A program made the position numbers and the translations under genes. This document shows, piece by piece, positions 8,160 through 18,128 of a stretch of 34,533 nt of DNA. The first letter of the stretch is position 1, and each line of letters starts with the position of its first letter. Source of the DNA: Bacteroidales bacterium (GTDB taxonomy: Bacteria > Bacteroidota > Bacteroidia > Bacteroidales > VadinHA17). Under the pieces are notes generated by a model. That model saw nothing but the letters and a program-made list of their open reading frames with translations. It had not been told where the DNA came from and searched no databases. The stretch lies in contig JALONT010000039.1 of assembly GCA_025454795.1 (NCBI GenBank), positions 1-34,533 of the forward strand, read 5' to 3'.

Positions 8160-8525
8160 ATGGGAATCTATATTTTTATCTCAGTATTAATAATTATAGC
8201 ATGTGTCGTTCAGGTGCTTATTGTGCTTGTTCAGAATTCCAAGGGAGGTGGGCTAGCTGCCAATTTTACATCGGCAGGTCAGTCAATGGGTATCCGGAAG
8301 ACTGCAGATTTTCTTGAAAAATCTACATGGACTCTTGCTGGTGCTATAATTATTCTATGCGTTGTGGCAACAGCTTCAATACCACGAAGTACAGGTGCAG
8401 CACAATCAAGGATCAGTACCCAGATCGAAAATGCGGTTGACCCCAATGCTATTCCAACGCTTCCGACCGCAATTCCTCCTGCCTCAACAACTCCTTCAAC
8501 AGAAAGTGATCAGCCACAAAATTAA
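8160..8525 (+). CDS. secG: Preprotein translocase subunit SecG
   Basis: SecG is the small accessory subunit of the SecYEG channel in the inner membrane. This 121-residue protein has two membrane segments (about 2-24 and 57-78). Between them is the typical loop QNSKGGGLAANFTSAGQSMG, which in the family lies on the cytoplasmic side. A Pro/Thr/Ser-rich tail of about 35 residues follows, common in Bacteroidota SecG. It is the last gene of the tight four-gene operon that begins with the sigma-54 activator, and a hairpin terminator follows the stop. Confidence 0.93.
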   Translation: MGIYIFISVLIIIACVVQVLIVLVQNSKGGGLAANFTSAGQSMGIRKTADFLEKSTWTLAGAIIILCVVATASIPRSTGAAQSRISTQIENAVDPNAIPTLPTAIPPASTTPSTESDQPQN

Positions 8526-8554
8526 ATTCATGCAGGGATATTTAGAATTTAAGC

Positions 8555-8587
8555 GTCAGTTTGTCACATACTGACACTTTTTTGTTT
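8555..8587 (+). terminator. Intrinsic terminator after secG
   Basis: A 6-bp stem (8555-8560 with 8570-8575) is followed by a T-rich tract at 8578-8587. The stem is short, so termination may be partial. It separates the secG operon from groES. Confidence 0.55.
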
Positions 8588-8608
8588 AAAAATGTCATAT
8601 TTCACCCT

Positions 8609-8625
8609 TTGGCACAGAATGTGTA
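8609..8625 (+). promoter_or_regulatory. Sigma-54-like promoter candidate upstream of groES
   Basis: The stretch TTGGCACAGAATGTGTA carries a perfect -24 core (TGGCAC) with GG and the -12 G at the standard 10-nt spacing, but the -12 element reads GTGTA rather than TTGCA. A start would fall near 8636, about 35 nt before groES. I saw no good TAnnTTTG element in the same gap. The weak -12 half keeps this tentative. Confidence 0.4.
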
Positions 8626-8669
8626 AAATAATGAAGACGTTATAGATTTTTAACTTAAAACTAATTAAT

Positions 8670-10609
<1,940 letters not shown>

Positions 10610-10636
10610 AATTATTTCAAAATAGATAATTTCTTA

Positions 10637-10676
10637 GTAGGGGCGCTGCATGCAGCGCCCCTACGTATTTTTTTTT
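10637..10676 (+). terminator. Strong intrinsic terminator after groEL, 28-bp perfect palindrome
   Basis: Positions 10637-10664 form a perfect 28-bp palindrome with a G/C-rich stem, followed by a T-run at 10668-10676. It ends the groESL transcript. Such GGGGCGC-type palindromes also occur as dispersed elements in some bacterial genomes, so it may be a repeat recruited as a terminator. Confidence 0.85.
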
Positions 10677-10683
10677 ATATTTG
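10676..10683 (+). promoter_or_regulatory. Bacteroidota-type -7 element of lepA
   Basis: TATATTTG fits the TAnnTTTG consensus exactly and is followed by C. A start near 10690 would leave a leader of about 20 nt before the lepA ATG at 10709. No clear TTTG -33 box is seen at the usual distance, because the terminator of groEL occupies that space. Confidence 0.6.
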
Positions 10684-10708
10684 CACCTGATTTTATTCCG
10701 GTTTTCTG

Positions 10709-12496
10709 ATGGACAACATCCGTAATTTCTGTATCATAGCGCACATTGACCATGGTAAAAGTACCCTGGCCGACAGGCTCCTTGAGAAGACCAATACGAT
10801 TACGGAAAGAGAATACCAGGACCAGATTCTTGATGATATGGATCTTGAAAGGGAGAGGGGAATAACGATCAAGAGCCATGCAATCCAGATGGAGTACACC
10901 TTTGAGGGGGAAAGATATCTCCTTAATCTTATTGATACTCCCGGGCATGTCGATTTTTCATATGAAGTATCACGATCGATTGCAGCATGTGAAGGCGCTT
11001 TGCTTGTTATTGATGCAACACAGGGAATACAGGCTCAGACCATTTCAAATCTCTATATGGCTCTTGATCACAACCTTGAAATAATTCCTGTTCTCAATAA
11101 AATGGATATGGCTAATGCCATGCCTGAAGAGGTTAAAGATCAGATTGTTGATCTGGTAGGTTGCAACCGTACGGATATTATTGAAGCAAGTGCGAAAACA
11201 GGGATGGGTGTAGAAAGGATACTGAGTGATATTGTTCACCACATTCCTCCTCCGGAGGGAGATCCCGATGCCCCCCTTCAGGCTCTCATTTTTGATTCCA
11301 TATTTAATTCGTTCAGAGGAATTATTGCTTATTTCAAAATAATTAACGGTACAATCAGCAAAGGTGACAGAGTAAAATTCTTTAGTACCGGTCACGAATA
11401 TAATGCGGAAGAAATAGGTGTACGTAAACTGAAACAGGCACCCAGGGAGGTTATGGGAACTGGTGATGTCGGATATATTATTTCAGGAATAAAAGACTCA
11501 TCAGAAGTCAGAGTTGGCGATACTATCACCCATGTAAAAGATCCATGTGACAAGGCTATCTCAGGCTTCGAGGAGGTAAAACCGATGGTATTTGCAGGTT
11601 TGTACCCTGTAGATGCTGACGAATATGAAGATCTGAGAAACTCAATCGAAAAGCTTCAGCTCAATGATGCTTCTCTTACATTCATACCTGAATCATCTGC
11701 AGCTCTGGGTTTTGGTTTCAGATGCGGATTTCTCGGATTGCTGCATATGGAAATAATACAGGAACGGCTGGACAGGGAATTCAATATGGATGTAATTGCC
11801 ACTGTTCCAAACGTTTCATTCAAAGTCTTCACAACAAAGGGAGAAGAAATCGATGTTCATAACCCGTCTGGTCTTCCCCCGGTTACCAATATTGAGCGCA
11901 TTGAAGAACCTTACATCATTGCCCAGGTTATTACATTGTCGGATTATGTCGGTCCTATAATGAACCTCTGCATCGATAGAAGAGGTATCATGAAAGGACA
12001 GGTTTATCTTACAAGGGACAGGGTTGAACTTACTTTTGAAATGCCCCTTTCTGAGATCGTTTTTGATTTTTACGATAAACTGAAAAGTATTTCAAAGGGC
12101 TATGCCTCATTTGACTATTATTATACTGCATATCAGAAGGCAGATCTTGTAAGGCTTGATATTTTACTTAACGGAGAGATGGTCGATGCACTTTCCACCC
12201 TTATGTACAAGGGCCATGCATATGATTTCGGACGTAAGATATGTGTGAAGCTTAAAGAGCTTATCCCCCGTCAGCAGTTTGATATTGCAATTCAGGCTGC
12301 CATAGGTGCAAAAATCATTGCCCGGGAAACTGTTAAAGCTGTAAGAAAAGATGTAACGGCAAAATGTTATGGAGGCGACATAACACGAAAAAGAAAGCTG
12401 CTGGAAAAACAGAAAAAAGGAAAGAAAAGAATGCGTCAGATAGGGAATGTTGAGGTACCTCAACAGGCTTTTCTTGCTGTTTTAAAACTCGACTGA
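10709..12496 (+). CDS. lepA: Elongation factor 4 (LepA) GTPase
   Basis: LepA/EF4 is a ribosome-binding translational GTPase linked to initiation and to rescue of stalled elongation. The protein has 595 residues, as usual. The G motifs are all present: [10 protein letters not shown] (11-20), GITI for switch I, DTPGH for G3, NKMD for G4 and SAKTG for G5. Domains II and III follow, then the C-terminal domain unique to LepA, ending [18 protein letters not shown]. The ATG at 10709 follows a good -7 promoter element. It is convergent with the response-regulator gene, with only 18 bp between their stop codons and no obvious terminator between them. Confidence 0.97.
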   Translation: MDNIRNFCIIAHIDHGKSTLADRLLEKTNTITEREYQDQILDDMDLERERGITIKSHAIQMEYTFEGERYLLNLIDTPGHVDFSYEVSRSIAACEGALLVIDATQGIQAQTISNLYMALDHNLEIIPVLNKMDMANAMPEEVKDQIVDLVGCNRTDIIEASAKTGMGVERILSDIVHHIPPPEGDPDAPLQALIFDSIFNSFRGIIAYFKIINGTISKGDRVKFFSTGHEYNAEEIGVRKLKQAPREVMGTGDVGYIISGIKDSSEVRVGDTITHVKDPCDKAISGFEEVKPMVFAGLYPVDADEYEDLRNSIEKLQLNDASLTFIPESSAALGFGFRCGFLGLLHMEIIQERLDREFNMDVIATVPNVSFKVFTTKGEEIDVHNPSGLPPVTNIERIEEPYIIAQVITLSDYVGPIMNLCIDRRGIMKGQVYLTRDRVELTFEMPLSEIVFDFYDKLKSISKGYASFDYYYTAYQKADLVRLDILLNGEMVDALSTLMYKGHAYDFGRKICVKLKELIPRQQFDIAIQAAIGAKIIARETVKAVRKDVTAKCYGGDITRKRKLLEKQKKGKKRMRQIGNVEVPQQAFLAVLKLD

Positions 12497-12514
12497 TCAG
12501 CAGAGAGTATTCTT

Positions 12515-13201
12515 TCAGCTTATCAGTTTATAGCCTTTTCCGTGTACATTCAGAACTTTGACTGAAGGATCCTTTTTCAGGTATTTCCTCAACCTGGTTA
12601 TATATACATCCATACTTCTGGCATTGAAGTAGTTATCATCTATCCATATTGATTTCAGGGCAAAATTACGTTCCAGAACTTCATTAGCGTGACGACATAA
12701 AAGCTCCAGCAGTTCTGATTCCTTGGTTGTGAGCTTTATCTGTTGACCGCCTATCCTGAGTAACTGCTTAAGGGGATCAAAAGTGTATCGACCAATAACG
12801 TATTGATCCTCTTTCCTGTGAGTGATTGTACCTGTGGTTCTTTTCAGGATTGCCTGAATCCTGTAAAGTAATTCCTCCATTGAAAAGGGTTTTGTAATAT
12901 AATCATCAGCACCTGAACGGAAGCCTTCAAGAATATCTTCTTTTTGGCTTTTTGCAGTAAGAAAAATAACAGGAATTGACGGGTTCATTTTTCTGACTTT
13001 GTTTGCCAGGGTAAGTCCATCCATCTCAGGCATCATAATGTCCAGAATGCACAGGTCATAATGTTCTTCATTAAACGCTTTCAGGGCAAGAATGCCGTTA
13101 ACATAAAGAGAGGTCTCATACTCTTTGGCACTGAGATAATTTTTCAACAGGATGCCGAGGTTGCTGTCATCTTCGGCAAGAAGAATTCTTGTGCTTTTCA
13201 T
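12515..13201 (-). CDS. rprY: Two-component response regulator, OmpR/RprY-like
   Basis: A 228-residue DNA-binding response regulator. The receiver domain (1-118) has the acid pocket Asp11/Asp12, phosphoacceptor Asp54 (CILDIMMPEMDG), Thr82 and Lys104 (YITKPF). A winged-helix OmpR-type domain follows at about 130-228, with LTTKESELLELLCRHANEVL and SMDVYITRLRKYL. It is encoded directly after the histidine kinase with an ATGA overlap of 4 bp, so translation is coupled. The pairing and sequence style resemble Bacteroidota RprX/RprY. The symbol is given on that resemblance; the signal sensed is unknown. Confidence 0.88.
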   Translation of the reverse strand: MKSTRILLAEDDSNLGILLKNYLSAKEYETSLYVNGILALKAFNEEHYDLCILDIMMPEMDGLTLANKVRKMNPSIPVIFLTAKSQKEDILEGFRSGADDYITKPFSMEELLYRIQAILKRTTGTITHRKEDQYVIGRYTFDPLKQLLRIGGQQIKLTTKESELLELLCRHANEVLERNFALKSIWIDDNYFNARSMDVYITRLRKYLKKDPSVKVLNVHGKGYKLIS

Positions 13202-14754
13202 TTTTGTGTGTTTTGAGGAATATAAAGTATGAATCTTGTCCCTTTACCTGGCTGGCTTTCAGCGTTGATTGTCCCGTTATGCTCTTCAATAGTTTTCCTG
13301 ACATAGCTTAAACCAAGGCCGAAGCCCTTTATATTATGAACATTACCGGAATGAACACGGTAAAACTTATCATAGATCCTTTTGATGTCCACCTTGTTAA
13401 TTCCGATTCCTTTATCTTCAATGGAAATGAATATTCCCTTTTTCGAATTCCATGTTGAGATAATAATTTCCGGTTTGCCTTTTGAATATTTTATCGCATT
13501 ATCTATCAGATTAGAGATTGAGTTAAGAAAATGTATCTCATCGACCAGAGCATAAGATGCTGTTGCCAGAAACTTTTTTTCAATCTTGCCATGAGTGGTT
13601 TCTATCTGAAGCGCAAAGTTATCAACTGCATTATTAAGAATGCTGTGTATATCTATATAAGCAGGAGTGAGCTTCATTTTTGTTTTTTCGAATATTGCTA
13701 TCTGGAGGACTTTCTCAACCTGCGATTTAAGCCTGATTGTCTCATCTGCTATAACTTTTGACAGGATATCTAAATTTTTTTTATTATCAGGGATTGTTTT
13801 ATCAGACATCATCTGGGAGGCCAGTGAAATGGTGGATATGGGAGTTTTCAGCTCATGGGTCATGTTGTTAATGAAGTCGTTTCTGATCTCCGAGATTTTT
13901 TTCTGCCGGAAGATCACGATAAAAGTCCCGGTGGCAAGGATTAGCAATAATGATGTGAACAGTAAAGATAAAAAGGCAAGATTTCCTATTTTATCAAATT
14001 TATATTGCTGCTCCTGGAGAAAGTACATCACAAGCTGGTTCTGTCCCGGAAGCGGGTCATTTGGAAAAAGCTGAATGATGAATTTATTAGTTCCCGGCCT
14101 GTCGGTAAAACCAGGTGTCTTCCAGATTATTCCTGAGCGCCCAGAGCGTATAGAAAACTCAAAATCAAGATTAATCCCGACATTATTCAGGGCTCTCCTG
14201 AGCGATTCTTTAATATTTTCAGGGTCAATCCTTTCCCTGATATCAGGAGGATTATGAAGAATCCTGTCCATGATATTTTCAAGGAACACAATCTTATTGG
14301 TTACCCGACCTGACAATTCCGCACTTATTGATTGTGCAGAGGTCTCTGTCGATTCATCCGGAGACGGGAAGGAAATATCCTCGTCTGTAATAAAAATCTT
14401 CTTTCCTGAGCTGGTTATTGTAATTGGCTCATTTGGATTATTTAATCCGTACATTTCAAGGAGTTCAGCGTTGGGATGATAACCGCGCAACTTCCTCGCA
14501 AGAGGTGAATTTGCAGGAACAATAGCTGTTACTGAGTCGTCAGAAGCAGGGTTAGCTTCCTCTACAATGCTCTCAATAAGCTCATTCTCCTCGAGGTCAA
14601 GGATAACTGATTCAAGCGCTTTGTTTGCCAGCTGACGTAACTGCTGATCAGTAATCTCGATTGCATTCCGGATCCAGTAGAACTGAATGAGAATAAGCCC
14701 TGAAATTGCCAGGAAAAAGAAAATTGCCAGTAATGCAATGGTTCTCCGTTTCAT
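13198..14754 (-). CDS. rprX: Sensor histidine kinase, RprX-like
   Basis: A membrane kinase of 518 residues that should phosphorylate the neighbouring regulator. The first membrane helix is at about 6-27 and the second at about 259-282, with a 230-residue periplasmic sensor region between them. The dimerisation box is NDFINNMTHELKTP with His300. The ATPase shows the N box NLIDNAIKYSKG (416-427), G1 IEDKGIGI (about 445-452) and GFGLGLSYV near 475-483. All catalytic parts are present. There is no HAMP domain, as in RprX-type kinases. The gene leads the operon, has a TAnnTTTG element just before its ATG, and has tandem direct repeats farther upstream. Confidence 0.88.
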   Translation of the reverse strand: MKRRTIALLAIFFFLAISGLILIQFYWIRNAIEITDQQLRQLANKALESVILDLEENELIESIVEEANPASDDSVTAIVPANSPLARKLRGYHPNAELLEMYGLNNPNEPITITSSGKKIFITDEDISFPSPDESTETSAQSISAELSGRVTNKIVFLENIMDRILHNPPDIRERIDPENIKESLRRALNNVGINLDFEFSIRSGRSGIIWKTPGFTDRPGTNKFIIQLFPNDPLPGQNQLVMYFLQEQQYKFDKIGNLAFLSLLFTSLLLILATGTFIVIFRQKKISEIRNDFINNMTHELKTPISTISLASQMMSDKTIPDNKKNLDILSKVIADETIRLKSQVEKVLQIAIFEKTKMKLTPAYIDIHSILNNAVDNFALQIETTHGKIEKKFLATASYALVDEIHFLNSISNLIDNAIKYSKGKPEIIISTWNSKKGIFISIEDKGIGINKVDIKRIYDKFYRVHSGNVHNIKGFGLGLSYVRKTIEEHNGTINAESQPGKGTRFILYIPQNTQK

Positions 14755-14761
14755 ACAGTTA

Positions 14762-14769
14762 CAAAATTA
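14762..14769 (-). promoter_or_regulatory. -7 element of the rprX-like gene
   Basis: On the minus strand this reads TAATTTTG, an exact TAnnTTTG match. It ends 7 bp before the ATG at 14754, so transcription would start at or within a few bases of the start codon and give a nearly leaderless message. Confidence 0.5.
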
Positions 14770-14790
14770 CTTGTATATATTTTATGAAGC

Positions 14791-14810
14791 CTTTCTTTAA
14801 CTTTCTTTAA
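14791..14810 (-). repeat. Tandem 10-bp direct repeat, possible regulator operator
   Basis: Two exact copies of a 10-mer (minus strand TTAAAGAAAG) lie side by side. The 10-bp period matches one DNA turn and the spacing of half-sites bound by OmpR/PhoB-type regulators. It ends about 21 bp upstream of the -7 element of the rprX-like gene, near the -35 to -55 zone. Autoregulation by the RprY-like protein is inference. Confidence 0.5.
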
Positions 14811-14943
14811 CAACCTGTAACGTTTTTGCAGATTATTAGTTTCATGAGAGCCTTGTTAAGATAAAAAATTTTAACGTTTTATTAAAGTATTGTTAATTTT
14901 CAGCTTATCAGCTTAAAATGTTTTTTATTTTCCAAACATAGAA

Positions 14944-14951
14944 TATCTTTG
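14944..14951 (+). promoter_or_regulatory. TAnnTTTG-type -7 element in the 14755-15121 gap
   Basis: TATCTTTG is an exact match to the Bacteroidota -7 element on the plus strand. No convincing -33 TTTG is found at the standard distance. It lies 9 bp before the sigma-54-like site, and either could drive the RNA proposed downstream. Confidence 0.4.
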
Positions 14952-14959
14952 TAAAGGAT

Positions 14960-14976
14960 TTGGCACGATATTTGAA
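14960..14976 (+). promoter_or_regulatory. Sigma-54-like promoter candidate
   Basis: TTGGCACGATATTTGAA has a perfect -24 half (TTGGCACGA) and a -12 half TTGAA, one base from TTGCA, with the exact GG-N10-G spacing. It is the best sigma-54 match I noticed in the window. Transcription would start near 14986. No protein gene follows on this strand. Confidence 0.5.
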
Positions 14977-14985
14977 TTTCAAGAT

Positions 14986-15072
14986 ACAGAGGTTTTTTTC
15001 ATAGGTTAGGTTAGTTTTAGGGTTATCAAAAAATGAGCCGTCCCGATTCCAGGGACGGCTCTCCTTATTTTA
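14986..15072 (+). ncRNA. Putative small RNA of about 85 nt
   Basis: The 14755-15121 gap has no convincing protein gene. A sigma-54-like site (14960-14976) and a TAnnTTTG element lie upstream, and a G/C-rich hairpin with a T-rich tail lies downstream (15035-15070). The transcript would be unstructured at its 5' end, with the tandem word AGGTT repeated near 15003-15011, then end in the hairpin. A 18-codon reading frame starts inside at 15034 but runs through the hairpin and looks accidental. The ends are approximate; no known RNA family is recognised. Confidence 0.4.
15035..15070 (+). terminator. Intrinsic terminator-like hairpin
   Basis: A perfect 10-bp G/C-rich stem (15035-15044 with 15052-15061), a 7-nt loop, and a T-rich tail (CCTTATTTTA). 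No plus-strand protein gene ends here, so it points to a small RNA. In the minus direction it lies after the membrane-protein gene ending at 15122, and the run of As at 15028-15033 could serve as its U-tract. Confidence 0.7.
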
Positions 15073-15121
15073 TATATTATAGTAATTAAGGACCGGAATA
15101 TATAGTACTGCTCTGATCAGA

Positions 15122-15622
15122 TCATGCTTCTTTAGGCAGCAGTAAAACCTTAATAACATTAATGTTTTTAGATCTTGCAGCGTGATAAAGATGTTTCCTT
15201 ATCAAGGTTGATTTCTTTCTCTGCAGCCAGCTCAGGTCAATCAAATAAGATGATCCGTTGAGGAATAAAATTTTAACTTTTCTTTGCTTGCGGGGCATGA
15301 CAAACTCTTTAATTTCTGTCCAGAGAAATGAATGTTTTTTCGGTTTGAATATCCCGTATCTGAATTCAATTTTATCATCATCGACCAGAAAGAAAAGATC
15401 TGTTCTTTTTATTGTTGCGAATGCAGCAATAATGCCCACTACAAGACTGATTCCGAAAGGAGCCAGGGATAAAATCGGTTTAATGTGGTGTACACCAAAT
15501 ACCGGGCTAAGCATAGCAACATATACACCTCCGATAAAGAATGCCGCGACAAAAATCCACAGTAGTATCTTTCTTTCTTTAGTAAATTCCTCTTCCGATA
15601 AATTAAAAAACAGTTTTTCCAT
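15122..15622 (-). CDS. Two-helix membrane protein with PH-like C-terminal domain
   Basis: 166 residues, not recognised as a named family. Two hydrophobic segments lie at about 20-39 and 50-70. The rest looks like a small beta-rich domain of the bacterial PH type (DDDKIEFRYGIFKPKKHSFL, then IKEFVMPRKQRKVKILFLNG), followed by a basic helix. It probably faces the cytoplasm from the inner membrane. It begins 3 bp after the IPExxVDY-like gene and is the last gene of the acpP-fabF-rnc cluster. The gene at 31461 has the same layout. Function unknown. Confidence 0.75.
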   Translation of the reverse strand: MEKLFFNLSEEEFTKERKILLWIFVAAFFIGGVYVAMLSPVFGVHHIKPILSLAPFGISLVVGIIAAFATIKRTDLFFLVDDDKIEFRYGIFKPKKHSFLWTEIKEFVMPRKQRKVKILFLNGSSYLIDLSWLQRKKSTLIRKHLYHAARSKNINVIKVLLLPKEA

Positions 15623-15625
15623 AAC

Positions 15626-16066
15626 CTATTGTGTTACGTAATGTAAATTTTTATCTTTTAACGAAGCAGGATCAATGCTGAATACAGCAGTTATACATTC
15701 AGTATTCCGCAGAAGCGAAGCTAAGTGGCTGATATCTGACTCATTATCATGATTATTTATGTGAAAAATGTAATCAATGTTTTTGAGTTTTTTCAGGAGG
15801 AAGTTTTTTCCGTTTCGGTTGGAGATCAGTTCATAAGCAAGCCCGGGTGATGATTTGGAATCTGAGAACCGGCTGAAAGCAATTTCACCACCCGATCCGT
15901 TGGGAAGAACTAAAGGGGAAAGATTTTTAAGGGATATTTTAAGTTTTCTGTTCAGAAGAAGAGACAGTTTGTAATCCGGTTCAGCAGAAACAATACCAAG
16001 AAGAACAGATTCATTATCCTGGTTTATTTTTAGTTGTACCCGCGTGATCTTCGGCGTGGCTTTCAT
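15626..16066 (-). CDS. IPExxVDY family-like protein
   Basis: 146 residues with no signal or membrane segment. Its N-terminus (EPDYKLSLLLNRKLKISLKN) and the motif LKKLKNIDYIFHI match the layout of the Bacteroidota family named IPExxVDY, although here the signature is altered to LKKxxIDY. The place also fits, because this family commonly lies next to rnc. Its function is not known. It begins 45 bp after rnc and ends 3 bp before the next gene. Pyruvate kinase, which often follows in relatives, is absent here. Confidence 0.7.
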   Translation of the reverse strand: MKATPKITRVQLKINQDNESVLLGIVSAEPDYKLSLLLNRKLKISLKNLSPLVLPNGSGGEIAFSRFSDSKSSPGLAYELISNRNGKNFLLKKLKNIDYIFHINNHDNESDISHLASLLRNTECITAVFSIDPASLKDKNLHYVTQ

Positions 16067-16111
16067 GTTAATGACCCCTTAACCTATAAAGGTAAAAAAA
16101 AATGGGAGATA

Positions 16112-16858
16112 CTAATTAAAATCCCCTGAAATATCTTTTATCCTCTTCCATGCCTCTCCGGAAGCTTCCTGTTCTGCCTCCTTTTTGGATACTCCTGCAC
16201 CCTTGCCATACTCTTCCCTGTTGATGAATAATGTTGTTGTGAATACCGGTTTTTTGAAGTCAGGGTCGTACTCTTCATTATAGGTGAAGATCAGATTGGC
16301 TTTGTTTTTCTGAACCCATTCAAAGACTAAGCTTTTATAATCGGCATCAGTATTGACTATCCGGTCCAGATCGAGGTACTTGTTGAGCACATTCTTGATA
16401 AAAAGTTTCTTGGTCTTTTTGAATCCCTTGTCAAGGAAAACTGAGCCAAGCAGTGCTTCAAAAGCATCGCCGTAAAGGTTTTTAGTAGGATGGGAGGAAC
16501 TTACGTTAGTTACAAGAATCCTATTAATTCCCATTGAAACAGCCAGCTGATTAAGAACATCATGGTTTACAATCCTGGACCGGATCTTAGTCATGAAGCC
16601 CTCACTGGCATCAGGAAATTTCTCGAAGAGATAGTCGGAGAGAATTGCATCGAGAACGGCATCACCAAGATACTCAAGACGTTCGTTATTTACTTTCTTT
16701 CCATCAGGAAGTCTGAATGTGGCTGACCGGTGAATAAAAGCTACCTCGTAGAGCCTGAGATTACCGGGTTTGAAACCTAATAATTTTCTGAGACGGGAGC
16801 CAAACTCCCGTTTATCAAGGATATATGTGCCATTTAATTTGTTATTGAGTAATGACAC
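16112..16858 (-). CDS. rnc: Ribonuclease III
   Basis: RNase III cuts double-stranded RNA, including rRNA precursors. The 248-residue protein has the catalytic signature NERLEYLGDAVLDA (58-71), with the acidic residues Glu62 and Asp66. The second acidic cluster is in YGDAFEALLGSVFLDKGF. A double-stranded RNA-binding domain fills the C-terminus from about 170 (DYKSLVFEWVQ to SKKEAEQEASGEAWKRI). The only start in reach is a GTG at 16858, which overlaps the fabF stop codon by one base (TAGTG), so translation is coupled to fabF. Confidence 0.96.
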   Translation of the reverse strand: MSLLNNKLNGTYILDKREFGSRLRKLLGFKPGNLRLYEVAFIHRSATFRLPDGKKVNNERLEYLGDAVLDAILSDYLFEKFPDASEGFMTKIRSRIVNHDVLNQLAVSMGINRILVTNVSSSHPTKNLYGDAFEALLGSVFLDKGFKKTKKLFIKNVLNKYLDLDRIVNTDADYKSLVFEWVQKNKANLIFTYNEEYDPDFKKPVFTTTLFINREEYGKGAGVSKKEAEQEASGEAWKRIKDISGDFN

Positions 16859-18105
16859 TAAGCTTCTGCTTTTTTAATGACCACTGAAGCATTGTGGCCG
16901 CCAAAACCGAAGGTATTGCTGACGGCGAAATTGATTTTTCTGTTCTGAGCCTTGTTGAGAGTGAGGTTCAGTTTCTGATCAATATCGGTATCAGGCACTT
17001 TAAAATTTATTGTAGGTGGAGCAATATCATGAACAACAGCCAATATTGAGGCGATAGCTTCGACAGCCCCGGCAGCGCCCAGAAGATGTCCGGTCATTGA
17101 TTTTGTCGAGCTGATATTAAGCTTGTAGGCATGTTCTCCGAAAACATCGACTATAGCTTTTGTCTCTGAAATATCGCCAAGCGGTGTTGCAGTACCATGG
17201 ACATTAATATAATCAACATCTTCCGGTTTCAGACCTGCTTCCTGGATAGCCAGTTTCATAACATTTCTTGCTCCGAGTCCTTCAGGGTGAGGAGCTGTAA
17301 CATGAAATGCATCCGCAGTCATTCCTGTTCCGACAAACTCTGCATAAATTTTTGCACCCCTGGATTTTGCGTGCTCATATTCTTCAACTATCAGAGCACC
17401 GGCTCCTTCCCCAAGTACAAATCCGTCGCGGGTTTTATCGAACGGCCTTGATGCTGACATATATTCGGCATTATTGGTTGAGAGAGCCTGCAGAGCGTTA
17501 AAGCCTCCTATCCCCGGTTCATTAATTGATGCTTCGGAGCCCCCGGTGACAAAAATATCCGCTTTGTCCCACCGAATATAATTTACAGCATCAATTATGG
17601 CATTTGTCGATGAAGCACATGCCGAGATTGTTGCAAAATTCGGACCTCTGAAACCATATTTTATAGATATAGTTCCTGCAGCAATGTCACTGATCATCCT
17701 GGGAATGAAGAATGGACTGAACCGTGGCGTCCCGTCACCAAGAACATATTGTTTAATTGCCAGATAAAAGGTCTCAATCCCTCCGACACCTGAAGCCCAG
17801 ATGACACCGACCCTGTCTTTATCAATCTTATCAAGATCCAACTTAGAGTCTTTGACTGCTTCATCAGCTGCAATCATTGCGTACTGTGCATAAGGGTCAA
17901 TCTTATTTGCCTCTTTCCGGTCAAAGAATTTTGAAGAGTCGTAACCCTTTAATTCGCATGCAAATTTGGTTTTGAATTTTTCAGTGTCGAAACGGGTAAT
18001 CATTACTGATCCGCTTACGCCATTTTTTAGTCCTTCCCAGTATTCATGCAAATTATTACCAAGAGGAGTCAGTGCTCCAAGGCCTGTTACTACAACTCTT
18101 CTCAT
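16858..18105 (-). CDS. fabF: Beta-ketoacyl-ACP synthase II
   Basis: FabF elongates acyl chains in type II fatty acid synthesis by condensing malonyl-ACP with acyl-ACP. The 415-residue protein shows the complete Cys-His-His set: Cys163 in TISACASSTNAI, His303 in NVHGTATPLGD and His340 in STKSMTGHLLGAAGA. The start MRRVVVTGLGALTPLG and the end FGFGGHNASVVI are typical. It follows acpP by 23 bp, so substrate carrier and enzyme are co-expressed, and it overlaps rnc by one base. Confidence 0.97.
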   Translation of the reverse strand: MRRVVVTGLGALTPLGNNLHEYWEGLKNGVSGSVMITRFDTEKFKTKFACELKGYDSSKFFDRKEANKIDPYAQYAMIAADEAVKDSKLDLDKIDKDRVGVIWASGVGGIETFYLAIKQYVLGDGTPRFSPFFIPRMISDIAAGTISIKYGFRGPNFATISACASSTNAIIDAVNYIRWDKADIFVTGGSEASINEPGIGGFNALQALSTNNAEYMSASRPFDKTRDGFVLGEGAGALIVEEYEHAKSRGAKIYAEFVGTGMTADAFHVTAPHPEGLGARNVMKLAIQEAGLKPEDVDYINVHGTATPLGDISETKAIVDVFGEHAYKLNISSTKSMTGHLLGAAGAVEAIASILAVVHDIAPPTINFKVPDTDIDQKLNLTLNKAQNRKINFAVSNTFGFGGHNASVVIKKAEA

Positions 18106-18128
18106 AAATGGATTATTAGCAATGCAAA

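Noticed and set aside
15034-15090. 18-codon frame MSRPDSRDGSPYF inside the hairpin region
   Set aside because: Its coding sequence is the terminator stem itself; no ribosome site and no family-like sequence.
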